The notes: a model not told the origin generated them from the letters alone. Shown: positions 40,274-48,972, counted from the stretch's first letter. The stretch is 64,000 nucleotides of DNA from Streptomyces echinatus (GCF_014203595.1 NZ_JACHJK010000013.1:124001-188000), one strand, 5' to 3'. Numbers and translations are program-made.

Positions 40274-41245
40274 CTATGCCCCGGTCGTTTCGGCGTCCGC
40301 CGAACCGTCGGCGCCGCCCGGCCGCTCCGCGCGCTCGGCCTCGCCGCGCTCCACACAGAACTCGTTGCCCTCCGGATCGGCGAGGACGGCCCAGCCGGTG
40401 CCGTCGGCGTTGCGCCGGTCGTCGACCAGGGTGGCGCCGAGGGCGAGCAGCCGGTCGACCTCCTCGTCGCGGCTGTGCTCCTGCGGCTGAAGGTCGAGGT
40501 GGATCCGGTTCTTGACGGTCTTGGCGTCCGGCACGGTGACGAAGAGCAGGCCCGAGCCCTCGATCAGGGCCATCTCATCACCCGGGTGGTCGTCCTCGTG
40601 CAGGGGCTGGCCCAGCACCTGGGACCAGAAACGGCCCAGGGCGTAGGCGTCGGCGCAGTCGATGGTCACGTGGCGGATCCTGGAATACCAGCCCTCGACC
40701 CGCTCCAGTCCGCGGTCGATCGCCGCGCGGGCGGCCTCCTCGCGGTGGCCGATCTCCGCGAGGAAACCGCCGACGGTGACCGGGAACAGCTCCCAGTTGC
40801 ACGGCCAGGGCTCGGCGGTGAGCGCGTCCGCCAGCCAGGCGGCGGTCCGCCCGCGCACCGTGTCGTCCAGGCGGTCCCACAGCAGCGGCCGGGTCAGCCG
40901 CAGGGCGAGCGCGACGGAGGCGGCCTCGACCAGCGGCTGGCCGCGGTCCGTGATCCGCGGCCAGACACCGCCGGGGCCGGCCGCGAGGCCCTCGGCGTAC
41001 CGGCCGAGCGCGGCCTCGTCCCGGCGGAACGCGGCCAGCAGCAGCGTGCGGGCGTACCCTTCCAGGCCGTCGGAGAGCCGGCCGGAGCGGCTCGGCCGGC
41101 CGCCGGGCAGGTGGTAGAGGGCGCGGTCGGGGGTGGCGTACGGCTCGACGGCGGCGAGCAGGGCGTCGGCGGCGGCCTCCCAGTGGGCGCGGGTGTAGCC
41201 GGTGTACGGGCTCGACGCGCGGTCGTCGGCGGGCAGTTCGATCAC
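40274..41245 (-). CDS. Chimeric protein: truncated DUF2264 domain fused to a VOC domain
   Basis: A 323-residue ORF made of two unrelated parts. Residues 1-187 are the start of a DUF2264 protein (SSPYTGYTRAHWEAAADALL, PWPCNWELFPVTVGGFLAEI, ending GLERVEGWY), a glucuronyl-hydrolase-like family normally over 600 residues long. Residues 188-305 are a complete VOC/glyoxalase domain (RIRHVTIDCADAYALGRFW, NRIHLDLQP, LADPEGNEFCVERG). The switch happens at about 40684 without a linker, as if a deletion joined two genes in frame. The VOC half may still work; the DUF2264 half cannot be complete. Confidence 0.8.
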   Translation of the reverse strand: MIELPADDRASSPYTGYTRAHWEAAADALLAAVEPYATPDRALYHLPGGRPSRSGRLSDGLEGYARTLLLAAFRRDEAALGRYAEGLAAGPGGVWPRITDRGQPLVEAASVALALRLTRPLLWDRLDDTVRGRTAAWLADALTAEPWPCNWELFPVTVGGFLAEIGHREEAARAAIDRGLERVEGWYSRIRHVTIDCADAYALGRFWSQVLGQPLHEDDHPGDEMALIEGSGLLFVTVPDAKTVKNRIHLDLQPQEHSRDEEVDRLLALGATLVDDRRNADGTGWAVLADPEGNEFCVERGEAERAERPGGADGSADAETTGA

Positions 41246-41461
41246 GGCGGGTGGCTGTCCTTCCTGACGGAACCCGGAGCGCCCCGGTCACGGTCCCGGC
41301 GCCCCGGTGGTCCATCCCACCCGCATCCCGCGCCTCGGCACCAGACGCCGGACGAGCAGTTCCCGGGTGTCCGTGACGACCGCGACGAGCCGGCGGTGGA
41401 CGCGCCGGGTTCGTCCGGGCGCTCACCTCCCACGCGGGGACCCGGCGTGCTCCGCTTCGGC

Positions 41462-41467
41462 TAGCGT
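41462..41467 (+). promoter_or_regulatory. Probable leaderless -10 box for mmuM
   Basis: TAGCGT ends 6 nt before ATG 41474. No Shine-Dalgarno intervenes. Confidence 0.45.
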
Positions 41468-41473
41468 CAGGAC

Positions 41474-42394
41474 ATGACCAGCGACACCCTCCCCAGCCTC
41501 GCCGACGCCCTCGCCGCCGGGACGGTCGTGCTCGACGGCGGCCTGTCCAACCAACTGGAGTCGGCCGGGCACGACCTGAGCGACGAGCTGTGGTCGGCAC
41601 GGCTGCTCGCCGAGCGGCCCGAGGCCGTCACCGAGGCCCACCTCGCCTACTTCCTCGCGGGCGCGAGCGTGGCGATCACGGCCAGCTACCAGGCCACGTT
41701 CGAGGGCTTCGAGAAGCGAGGCACCGGCCGGGCGGAAGCCGCGCGGCTGCTGGCCCTGAGCGTGGAACTGGCCCGCGCGGCGGCCCGGCGGGCGGCCGGT
41801 GCGGGCATCGGCCGCCCGCTGTGGGTGGCGGCCTCGGTCGGACCGTACGGGGCGATGCTCGCGGACGGCTCCGAGTACCGGGGCCGGTACGGGCTGAGCG
41901 TGGCCGAGCTGGAGCGGTTCCACCGGCCCCGGATCGAGGCGCTCGCCGCCGCCGCTCCGGACGTGCTGGCACTGGAGACCGTCCCCGACGCCGACGAGGC
42001 CACCGCACTGCTGCGGGCGGTCCGCGGGCTGGGGGTGCCGGTCTGGCTGTCGTACACGGTCGACGGCGGGCGGACGCGGGCGGGGCAGCCCCTGGAGGAG
42101 GCTTTCGCGCTCGCCGCCGACGCGGACGAGGTGATCGCGGTCGGTGTGAACTGCTGTGCGCCGCAGGACGCCGGACCGGCCGTGGAGATCGCGGCACGGG
42201 TCACCGGCAGACCGGTCGTGGTCTACCCCAACAGCGGCGAGACCTGGGACGCCGGGGCGCGCGCCTGGCGGGGGCGTACGACGTTCGGCGCCGCGCAGGT
42301 CGCCGCGTGGCGGGAGGCGGGAGCCCGGCTGATCGGGGGGTGCTGCCGGGTGGGGCCGGAGGCGATCGCCGCGATCGCGGGCGCGGTCGGATAG
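41474..42394 (+). CDS. mmuM: Homocysteine S-methyltransferase
   Basis: A 306-residue zinc enzyme that uses S-methylmethionine (or SAM) to methylate homocysteine to methionine. The zinc ligands are Cys in VGVNCCAPQ and the CC pair in LIGGCCRVGP; VVLDGGLSNQLESAGHDLSD is the conserved N-terminal motif. It seems monocistronic and leaderless. It ends 12 bp before the convergent carboxylesterase. Confidence 0.92.
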   Translation: MTSDTLPSLADALAAGTVVLDGGLSNQLESAGHDLSDELWSARLLAERPEAVTEAHLAYFLAGASVAITASYQATFEGFEKRGTGRAEAARLLALSVELARAAARRAAGAGIGRPLWVAASVGPYGAMLADGSEYRGRYGLSVAELERFHRPRIEALAAAAPDVLALETVPDADEATALLRAVRGLGVPVWLSYTVDGGRTRAGQPLEEAFALAADADEVIAVGVNCCAPQDAGPAVEIAARVTGRPVVVYPNSGETWDAGARAWRGRTTFGAAQVAAWREAGARLIGGCCRVGPEAIAAIAGAVG

Positions 42395-42406
42395 CGTCCG
42401 TCCGGC

Positions 42407-43975
42407 TCAGCGGCGCAGGGCGCCCACCGAGCGGCGCAGCCTGCGCATCGCGGCGGCCAGTTCGGCGCCGGGGGCGCGGGGCACGGCGGTGTGCGGGGGT
42501 TCCGGGAGGCCGGGCGCGGCCGTCCAGAGGGCGACTTCCGCGTCCCGGGGACCGTACGCGAGGCCCGGACCGCCGTCGTCGAAGATCCGTACCGGGCGGC
42601 GGGCGTCCCATGCCGCCCAGCCGGGGTCCCCGGTCGTCACGAACCGCACCCAGGCGGCGTGCATCGCGTCGCACAGCTCCTGCGGGGCGTCCTCACCGGC
42701 CAGCTTCTTCGACTCGGGCGCGTCCCCGGTGCCGAAGACGAACCCCAGTTCCAGGGCGTGGCAGGCGCCGAGGCCGGGGAGGCCGGACGGCCACGCGAAC
42801 TCGTACACGTAGGAGGCACCGGGGCGGGCGTCGGCGAGCCGGTGCAGGGGCACCCGCAGCAGGTGGTCGGTGACCATCTGGCCGACGATCTCGGCGGTCC
42901 CGGCGCCCGGGCGCAGGGTGCGGTAGCCGCGCGGTACGTCGTGGCCGGCGTGACAGCGCGCCATGGCGCCGGCCAGGGCGACGGCGCCGAGGCGGTCGAC
43001 ACGCTCCAGCAGCCCGCCGGGCACCAGCCACAGCCGGTACTCGTCCCGGGTCCAGCCCAGGAGCAGCTCGGCGTCCCGGGCGGCGGCGCCTTCGGTCAGC
43101 GCCTTCAGCGGGTCGCCGGGTACGAGGTCGCCGTCCACGACGATGCCGAACGCGGGTCCGCCGAGCACCGGGCTGCTGAGCCGGCCGGCCTCGGCCTGGG
43201 TGCGCAGCAGCAGTTCGCGGTCGACGGCGGCGAACGCCTCGGCGGTGGCGGGGATCTTCAGCCGGGCGGCCATCCGGCGCACCATCCGCCGTACCTTCTC
43301 GCGGTCCAGGACCTCGGGCGCGCCGCTCTGCAGCACCGCCCGTCGGATCAGCCCCTGGGTCCGGGGCGCGGCGAGCAGGACGCCGGCGCTGATGGCCCCG
43401 GCCGACTGGCCGCACAGGGTGATCCGGCCGGGGTCGCCGCCGAAGGCCTCGATGGATTCGTACACCCAGAGCAGGGCGGCGAGCTGGTCCCGCAGGCCGG
43501 GGTTCGGGGGAGCGTCGGGGAACAGCCCGTAGCCCTCCACGCCCAGCCGGTAGTTGACCGAGACGCAGACGACCCCGTCGCGCGCGAAGGCGCTGCCGTC
43601 GTAGACGGGGACCGCCGAGGAGCCCCTGGTCAGCGCGCCGCCGTGCAGCCAGACCAGCACCGGCAGGCGGGCGCCCGGCCCCGGTTCGGGGGTCCATACG
43701 TTGAGGTTGAGGCAGTCGTCGCCGGGGACGACCGGGTCGGACAGGTACTGGGCGAACGCCTCGGAGTACGGCGGTTTCGGCACGGTCGGCCCGAAGGCGC
43801 CGGCGTCGCGCACCCCGGCCCAGGGCTCGGGCGGCTCCGGCGGACGGAACCGCAGGGGGCCGAAGGGCGGGGCGGCGTACGGGATGCCCCGGAAGACCGC
43901 GATGCCCCGCTCGTACCGGCCGCGTACGGCCCCGTGGGGCGTTCTCGCCACGGGGCCCGTCTGGTCCGCCGTCAT
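42407..43975 (-). CDS. Type B carboxylesterase
   Basis: A 522-residue esterase of the COesterase family. The oxyanion segment is PVLVWLHGGALTRGSS, the nucleophile Ser is in LCGQSAGAISAG, and an acid residue and His follow (LPGLGACHALELGFVF). FRGIPYAAPPFGPLRFRPP is the family's N-terminal signature. No signal peptide is seen, so it is probably cytoplasmic; the substrate is unknown. The ATG at 43975 is taken because the frame upstream loses similarity. Confidence 0.88.
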   Translation of the reverse strand: MTADQTGPVARTPHGAVRGRYERGIAVFRGIPYAAPPFGPLRFRPPEPPEPWAGVRDAGAFGPTVPKPPYSEAFAQYLSDPVVPGDDCLNLNVWTPEPGPGARLPVLVWLHGGALTRGSSAVPVYDGSAFARDGVVCVSVNYRLGVEGYGLFPDAPPNPGLRDQLAALLWVYESIEAFGGDPGRITLCGQSAGAISAGVLLAAPRTQGLIRRAVLQSGAPEVLDREKVRRMVRRMAARLKIPATAEAFAAVDRELLLRTQAEAGRLSSPVLGGPAFGIVVDGDLVPGDPLKALTEGAAARDAELLLGWTRDEYRLWLVPGGLLERVDRLGAVALAGAMARCHAGHDVPRGYRTLRPGAGTAEIVGQMVTDHLLRVPLHRLADARPGASYVYEFAWPSGLPGLGACHALELGFVFGTGDAPESKKLAGEDAPQELCDAMHAAWVRFVTTGDPGWAAWDARRPVRIFDDGGPGLAYGPRDAEVALWTAAPGLPEPPHTAVPRAPGAELAAAMRRLRRSVGALRR

Positions 43976-44317
43976 CGCCCACCAGCCCTTCGCCGCGCGC
44001 GTGCAGTGTCCCTTCAGAGCACCACACGGCCCGGAGGTATTCCGGTGCACGGGCTCCGGGGTGGGCCATTCGGCGCACGCCGGGCGCCGGACCCGGGCCG
44101 GGGCGGTGCGGGGCTCGACGTGACGCGGCCGAGGGGCCGGACGTACGCGGCCGTGTCGCCGGTGAGGGTGCCCGGGGCCGGACCGGGACGGCGTCACGGC
44201 GGGTCCCCGGGCCTCCGCGCGGCCTGCTCACCGAGCGCGCGGTTCCTTCTGCGTGATGCGGGCGGCGCGTTCGGGCGGCTGCCGGTGACCTGCTGCGCAC
44301 GGGATCGTTCGCCGGGC
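43976..44317. other. Intergenic region, no gene seen
   Basis: This 342-bp divergent gap separates the carboxylesterase from the small secreted protein gene. It should contain both promoters. I find no convincing promoter pair, dyad or small ORF. Confidence 0.4.
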
Positions 44318-44521
44318 ATGAAGCACACCACGCGTACCGCCGCGACCCTCGCCGCGGCCGCGGCCGCCCTGGTCACCGCCTACGGCACGGCACACGCCTC
44401 CAGCCACGTCCTGGCTCCCGGACAGCAGCGCGCCACCGTGGCCTCGCCCGCCGACGAGCACGACCCGAAGGAGGACGTCGAGGTCGACGAGAACGGCCGT
44501 CCCGACCTCGGGGAGGACTGA
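44318..44521 (+). CDS. Small secreted acidic protein
   Basis: A 67-residue protein. A signal peptide (MKHTTRTAATLAAAAAALVT) ends near AHASSH; the mature part is only about 40 residues and very acidic (DEHDPKEDVEVDENG). No family is recognised. Base composition and codon use match the neighbours. It faces a second small secreted acidic protein across a shared terminator. Confidence 0.6.
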   Translation: MKHTTRTAATLAAAAAALVTAYGTAHASSHVLAPGQQRATVASPADEHDPKEDVEVDENGRPDLGED

Positions 44522-44546
44522 CGTCACCGTGGGCCCGCGGCACGGT

Positions 44547-44584
44547 GACGGCCGGACACCTCCCCCAGGGGGTGCCCGGCCGTC
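44547..44584. terminator. Bidirectional terminator hairpin
   Basis: GACGGCCGG...CCGGCCGTC arms continue inward through CACC/GGTG and CCCC/GGGG with two mismatches, giving a stem of about 17 pairs and a 2-4 nt loop. It lies between the two convergent small secreted protein genes. Confidence 0.75.
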
Positions 44585-44602
44585 GTCCTGTCCGGTCGTC
44601 CC

Positions 44603-44881
44603 TCAGTCCTCCTCGTCCCGGTCGGCGGCGCCGACGATGGCCTCGACCACGTCCACGGCGCTGCCGTCGTGGTCGCTTCCGGCGGTGCCGCTGCCGGTCT
44701 GCGCGTTGCCCGAGCGGTCGATCTCGACGACCGCGTCCCGCTCCGAGTTGTCGGTACCGGTCCGCGAGTTGTCGATCACGGTGACCAGGCTCCCGTTCGC
44801 GACCACGGGTGCGGCACCGGCGCCGAGGAGCGCCGCGGCGACCGCGGCGACGATGCCGAGCCGGGGTGCGGCACCGGTCAC
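44603..44881 (-). CDS. Small secreted acidic protein downstream of the PEP mutase-like gene
   Basis: A 92-residue protein with a signal peptide (LGIVAAVAAALLGAGAAPVVA). The mature part is about 64 residues, rich in Asp, Ser, Gly and Asn, and ends AADRDEED. No family is recognised. The GTG start overlaps the stop of the lyase-family gene by 4 bp (GTGA), so the two are cotranslated although one is secreted and the other is a cytoplasmic enzyme. Confidence 0.6.
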   Translation of the reverse strand: MTGAAPRLGIVAAVAAALLGAGAAPVVANGSLVTVIDNSRTGTDNSERDAVVEIDRSGNAQTGSGTAGSDHDGSAVDVVEAIVGAADRDEED

Positions 44882-45741
44882 ACGCCCACGCCCTCGGGGC
44901 TGAGCCGGCCGCGGGCGATGTTGCGCTCCAGCAGGGTGGTGGACGCCTTCACGCCGATGCCGCTCGCGGGGTCCACCTCCGCCAGCCGGCCGTCGGCCGC
45001 CTTCAGGTCGGCGAGCGCGGAGTCCATCGCCTCGTGCGCGGCGAACAGACAGGGGGTGCTGTAGATGGCGACGTCCACGCCGAGGCCGGACAGTTCGCCG
45101 AGGGACAGGCGGGGCGACTTGCCGCCCGCGATCTGGTTGAACAGCAGCGGCTTGTCTCCGACGACATCCTTGATCCGCTTGATCCATTCGATGCTGCGCA
45201 CCCCGTCGACCAGCACCACGTCGGCGTCGGTGGCGGCCAGCGTCTTGGCCCGGTGCAGGATGTCGTGCTCGTCGGTCGCGTCGGTACGGGCGACGACGAC
45301 GAGGTCCTGACGGGTCTCCAGGACCTTGTGCAGCTTCTCCAGGTACTCCTCCAGCGGCAGCACCTGCTTGCCGTCGGCGTGGCCGCAGCGCCGGGGCCGC
45401 TTCTGGTCCTCCAGGATCACGCCCGACGCGCCGATGCGTTCCAGCCCCTCGACGACGTGACAGGCGACCTCGGGGTCGACGTACCCGTCGTCGATGTCCA
45501 CCAGCAGGTGGTGGTGCGGGAACGCGCCGCGCAGCCGCTGGACGAAGGCCACCATGTCGGGCCAGGCGATGAATCCGATGTCCGGCAGTCCGTAGTACGA
45601 GGCCGCGAAGCCGAAGCCCGATACGAACATCCCGTCGTAGTGCTTGGCCGCGATCGAGGCCGAATACATGTCGTACACGCCGATCAGCGGTGTGGTCCCG
45701 GGCCCGGCGATGCTTTCGCGCAGCTTCTTACCGTAAGTCAA
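44878..45741 (-). CDS. Isocitrate lyase/PEP mutase family enzyme with CGH loop
   Basis: A 287-residue TIM-barrel enzyme. GVYDMYSASIAAKHYDGMFV, LLVDIDDGYVDPEV (Mg site) and VILEDQKRPRRCGHADGK are present; the Cys-Gly-His in the last is the catalytic loop of C-C-cleaving members such as isocitrate and 2-methylisocitrate lyase, so a lyase is more likely than a phosphomutase. TTG 45741 has AGGAGG 9 nt upstream. No phosphonate genes are nearby. Confidence 0.82.
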   Translation of the reverse strand: MTYGKKLRESIAGPGTTPLIGVYDMYSASIAAKHYDGMFVSGFGFAASYYGLPDIGFIAWPDMVAFVQRLRGAFPHHHLLVDIDDGYVDPEVACHVVEGLERIGASGVILEDQKRPRRCGHADGKQVLPLEEYLEKLHKVLETRQDLVVVARTDATDEHDILHRAKTLAATDADVVLVDGVRSIEWIKRIKDVVGDKPLLFNQIAGGKSPRLSLGELSGLGVDVAIYSTPCLFAAHEAMDSALADLKAADGRLAEVDPASGIGVKASTTLLERNIARGRLSPEGVGV

Positions 45742-46062
45742 GGTCCGGCTCCTCCTGTGGGTGGGTGACGCGGGACGGGTGGTCCTCGCGCCTCGGCGCC
45801 CTTTGCCAAGACAAGAGCATCCCTAGGAGTTCACGTGACCTTCCTGCTACGCGAGCTTTACTCACCTCAATGGCGGAACCGGTTCACCGCAGAAACGTCA
45901 CTCGGTGAGCCGGGACGCCCAGATGAGCCGCCCGTTCAGGTGAGCCGGGAAGACCACGTCACGGTGGGCGCCGGCGGCGCGCCCAGGGGGCCCGTAGAAC
46001 ACACGTCCCCCTTCCGTACCCTGCTCGCCGCACCCACGGTCCGGCCATCGGCGGACGGCGGC
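45742..46062. other. Intergenic region with lower GC, regulatory or untranslated
   Basis: This 321-bp gap lies upstream of the lyase gene (minus) and downstream of the lipoprotein gene (minus). A GTG at 45835 (plus strand) has AGGAG 5 nt upstream and starts MTFLLRELYSPQWRNRF, but the frame continues far into the antisense of the lipoprotein gene with no stop, so I do not call it. The promoter of the lyase gene must be here. Confidence 0.4.
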
Positions 46063-46653
46063 TCAGCCGCCCTCGCCCACGCCGTTGTCCGGCGCTCCGT
46101 CGCCGTACGAGGGGAGGTCGCCGCGCACCACAGGGGCCGTCGCCGTAGGAGCCGGCGGCAGGAAGCCGGCGAGCTCGGCCGGCGAGGGGCGGTGGACGGC
46201 GTCCGCGGCCCCGCGGACCACGTCGGCCGCCACCTTCTCACCGCCGACCCGCACCACGCGGCCCTTCACCGGCTCCCGGCACACATAGCCCGGAGGGCAG
46301 TCGGCGGCGCTGCCCCGCTCCGCGTAGAGGTGCAGCACGGCACCGTTCTCGGCCCAGTACGAGACGGAGAAGCCGTCGTCCCCGCTCACCCCCACGGACT
46401 GCTGCGCGAGCGTGAATCCCGGTGCGTCGGTGACGTAGACGAGTTCCGGCGCGATGCCCAACGCGCGCAGACGACCGTCGAGTTCGGAGGCCTCCACACC
46501 GGCGGACGCCGACTCCCGGACGCCCCCGGCCGGCGTCTTCCCGCCGCCGGCAGCCGCCCTGCCGCCGCCGGCGTCCGCCTTCTCGGCACCGCACGCCGTG
46601 AGCAGTGCGGGCAGGAGCAGGAGCAGCGGCAGGGCGCGTACGGCACGGATCAT
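46063..46653 (-). CDS. Lipoprotein of unknown function
   Basis: A 196-residue exported protein. The signal peptide MIRAVRALPLLLLLPALLTA is followed by the lipobox Cys (LLTAC). A Gly/Ala-rich linker follows, then a compact domain with two Cys (AADCPPGYVC). No enzymatic motif is seen. The gene diverges from the VOC gene at 46713, only 59 bp away. Confidence 0.78.
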   Translation of the reverse strand: MIRAVRALPLLLLLPALLTACGAEKADAGGGRAAAGGGKTPAGGVRESASAGVEASELDGRLRALGIAPELVYVTDAPGFTLAQQSVGVSGDDGFSVSYWAENGAVLHLYAERGSAADCPPGYVCREPVKGRVVRVGGEKVAADVVRGAADAVHRPSPAELAGFLPPAPTATAPVVRGDLPSYGDGAPDNGVGEGG

Positions 46654-46712
46654 GCGCCCATAGTGCCGCAGGGCGTTCCGCGAACCGGTCCGATCCCGTA
46701 ACCTCTCGCGCG

Positions 46713-47345
46713 ATGAACGCCATTCCGCCGCTTCTGGACCATCTCGTCCTCGCCACACCCGACTTGGCGGAGACGGTCGCCGAATTCGCGCGGCGGACCG
46801 GGGTCACGCCGGCGCCCGGCGGGGCGCACGTCGGGCTGGGTACGCGCAACCATCTGGTCGGTCTCGGCGGCCGGAGCTATCTGGAGATCGTCGGGCCCGA
46901 TCCGGAGCAGTCCGAGCACGCAGGGCCGCGGCCGTTCGGCGTCGACCGCCTGGCCGGGCCCGCGGTGCCGACCTGGGCGATCAGCCCGCCCGACCTCGAC
47001 GCGACGATCGCCCGGGCCCGGGAACAGGGCCACGATCCGGGTCCGGTACGGCCGATGAGCCGGCGCAGGCCCGACGGCACCCTGCTGCGGTGGCGGCTGA
47101 CCGACGCCGGTCCCGGGGAGGCGTCGGGCGTGGTGCCGTTCCTCATCGACTGGGGCGACTCCCGGCATCCGGCCGCCTCGGGGCTGCCGGTCACTCCGCT
47201 GCTGGCGGTGTCGGCCTCGGCGCCCGACCCGGAGGAGGCGCACCGCCTGCTGGCGGCCCTGGGCACCGCGCTGACGCTCACCACCGGACCGGCCGCCCTC
47301 TCCTTCACCGTGACCACCCCGAACGGTCCGGTCACCTTCGGCTGA
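46713..47345 (+). CDS. VOC family protein (glyoxalase-like domain)
   Basis: A 210-residue protein. LLDHLVLATPDLAETVAEFA is the first beta-alpha-beta unit, and YLEIVGPDPEQ holds the Glu at the metal-site position, typical of the larger Glyoxalase_3-type family. Function unknown. TAACCT ends 8 nt before the ATG, suggesting a leaderless or nearly leaderless mRNA. Confidence 0.82.
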   Translation: MNAIPPLLDHLVLATPDLAETVAEFARRTGVTPAPGGAHVGLGTRNHLVGLGGRSYLEIVGPDPEQSEHAGPRPFGVDRLAGPAVPTWAISPPDLDATIARAREQGHDPGPVRPMSRRRPDGTLLRWRLTDAGPGEASGVVPFLIDWGDSRHPAASGLPVTPLLAVSASAPDPEEAHRLLAALGTALTLTTGPAALSFTVTTPNGPVTFG

Positions 47346-47625
47346 GCCCCGGACGGCTCCCTCGCGGCCGCGTGTCAGCCGCGTCCCACACGGCATCGGG
47401 CGACGCCCGCCCTACCGCGCCGGCCGGGCCGGGCCGGTGGCGGAGCCCTGCCCGCCGGCGGCACACGGGCAGTACGCGGGCAGTACGCGGTCTTCCGCGT
47501 GGGAGCGGGCTCCGCCGGGCGTCCCTTCTTCGCGCCCGCATCCGAGGCGACGGGCCGGTACGGATACGGGCGGCCGTGCCCCACCCCGCCTGCCGGTGCG
47601 GGTGGGGCACGGGCGAGCCAGGGCT
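47346..47625. other. Intergenic region without a gene
   Basis: This stretch precedes the DUF817 promoter. It contains a short direct repeat (GGGCAGTACGCGG twice around 47470-47490) but no convincing coding sequence. A TetR gene might be expected beside the operator that follows, but none is present. Confidence 0.4.
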
Positions 47626-47654
47626 TTGAACGTGTTCAATTCTGCCTCTACGAT
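47626..47654 (+). promoter_or_regulatory. Promoter with palindromic operator for the DUF817 gene
   Basis: TTGAAC-GT-GTTCAA (47626-47639) is a perfect 14-bp dyad. Its first half, TTGAAC, also fits a -35 box, with TACGAT (47649-47654) 17 bp downstream as -10. A dimeric repressor, probably TetR-like, would block -35 recognition. Confidence 0.65.
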
Positions 47655-47685
47655 CAGGATCTCGCCGTCACGCGAAGGAGGGGGC

Positions 47686-48543
47686 ATGCGTCACGAGGAG
47701 GCGTCCGGCACGAGGGGGCTTCGGCACTGGGCCGGGCAGCTGGTGCGGTTCGGGGTGGTCCAGGCCCGTGCCTGCGCCTTCGCCGTCGCGCTGCTGGCCG
47801 GGATCGGCGCCTCCCGGCTGCTGCCGCCGCTGCCCGTGGCCCGCTACGACCTGGTCCTGGTCTACGGCGTACTGCTCACCGTCGTCGCCCGCCGGGCGGG
47901 CTGGGAGACCCGGCGGGACACGGCCGTGATCGCGGTGTGCCATGTGGTGGGACTGCTGTTCGAGCTGGTCAAGGTGCACCTGGGCTCCTGGAGTTACCCG
48001 GAGGACGCGCTCACCAAGATCGCCGGGGTGCCGTTGTACGGCGGCTTCATGTACGCGGCGGTCGCCAGTTACGTCTGCCGGGCCCGGCGGCTGATGCGGC
48101 TGCGCTACACGCGCTACCGCGCCACCGTCACGACCCTGGTGGCCGCCGCCGTCTACCTCAACTTCTTCACCCACCACTGGATACCGGACCTGCGCTGGCC
48201 GCTCGCCGTGGCCATGACCGCCGCGACCGCCGGGACCTGGGTGGGCTTCAGCGTCGGCGCCCACCGCTACCGCATGCCGCTCGCCGTCGGCTTCGTCCTG
48301 ATCGGCTTCTTCCTGTGGGTCGCCGAGAACGCGGCGACCTATGCGGGCGCCTGGAGCTACCCGCAGCAGCTCACCGGCTGGCAGCCGGTGCCGCTGGCGA
48401 AGTTCGGCGCCTGGTCGCTGCTGATCAGCGTGACCTTCGTCCTCGTGGAGCACCTCGCGGCGTCCCGTCCGGGCCGCCGCGCGGGCCGCGCGGAACCGGG
48501 CCGGCGTTCGCCGCAGGTGTCCGATTCCTTCAAGACCGGCTGA
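47686..48543 (+). CDS. DUF817 integral membrane protein
   Basis: A 285-residue protein with about eight membrane segments. CHVVGLLFELVKVHLGSWSY, the YGGFMYAAVASYVCRA segment and FFLWVAENAATYAGAWSYP are characteristic DUF817 motifs with conserved Glu, Trp and Tyr. Function unknown. GAAGGAGGGG precedes the ATG. Expression should depend on the operator-promoter just upstream. Confidence 0.85.
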   Translation: MRHEEASGTRGLRHWAGQLVRFGVVQARACAFAVALLAGIGASRLLPPLPVARYDLVLVYGVLLTVVARRAGWETRRDTAVIAVCHVVGLLFELVKVHLGSWSYPEDALTKIAGVPLYGGFMYAAVASYVCRARRLMRLRYTRYRATVTTLVAAAVYLNFFTHHWIPDLRWPLAVAMTAATAGTWVGFSVGAHRYRMPLAVGFVLIGFFLWVAENAATYAGAWSYPQQLTGWQPVPLAKFGAWSLLISVTFVLVEHLAASRPGRRAGRAEPGRRSPQVSDSFKTG

Positions 48544-48555
48544 CCCACGGCTGCC

Positions 48556-48561
48556 TACGGT
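48556..48561 (+). promoter_or_regulatory. Probable leaderless -10 box for the small VOC gene
   Basis: TACGGT ends 6 nt before ATG 48568, with no Shine-Dalgarno between. Confidence 0.45.
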
Positions 48562-48567
48562 TGCCGC

Positions 48568-48972
48568 ATGACCGTACACATCGCCGTGATCGGCCTGGTC
48601 ACCTCCGATCTGGCCGCCTCCCTCGCCTTCTACCGCCGTCTCGGGCTGGTCTTTCCGCCGGGGGCCGGGGACCAGCCGCATGTCGAGGCCGAGTTGCCCG
48701 GCGGGCTGGTACTCGCCCTGGACACCGAGCAGACCGTCCGCTCCTTCCATCCGGGATGGCAGCCGCCCACCGGCACGGGACGGATCGCGCTCGCCTTCCG
48801 CTGCGACTCCCCCGCCGAGGTCGACGCCCGGTACGAGGAGCTGGTGGCCGCCGGCCACCACGGGGAGCTCAAGCCGTGGGACGCCTTCTGGGGGCAGCGG
48901 TACGCCACCGTGCACGACCCCGACGGCAACGGGGTCGACCTGTTCGCCCCGCTACCCGCGCCCGGCGAGTAG
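48568..48972 (+). CDS. Small VOC (glyoxalase/bleomycin-resistance) family protein
   Basis: A 134-residue two-module VOC protein. IAVIGLVTSDLAASLAFYRR opens the first module; DPDGNGVDLFAPL closes the second with the usual metal-site region. Function unknown. It has a leaderless start. Its last 21 bp overlap the convergent AraC gene. Confidence 0.85.
   Translation: MTVHIAVIGLVTSDLAASLAFYRRLGLVFPPGAGDQPHVEAELPGGLVLALDTEQTVRSFHPGWQPPTGTGRIALAFRCDSPAEVDARYEELVAAGHHGELKPWDAFWGQRYATVHDPDGNGVDLFAPLPAPGE

Noticed and set aside
44878..45741. Phosphonate biosynthesis marker (PEP phosphomutase)
   Set aside because: The catalytic loop is CGH-type, as in C-C lyases, and no phosphonate pathway genes are near.
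45835..46701. Plus-strand ORF with a good ribosome site (AGGAG) and a protein-like first 17 residues
   Set aside because: It runs without a stop through the antisense of the lipoprotein gene and turns Arg/His-rich. A short functional start peptide cannot be shown.
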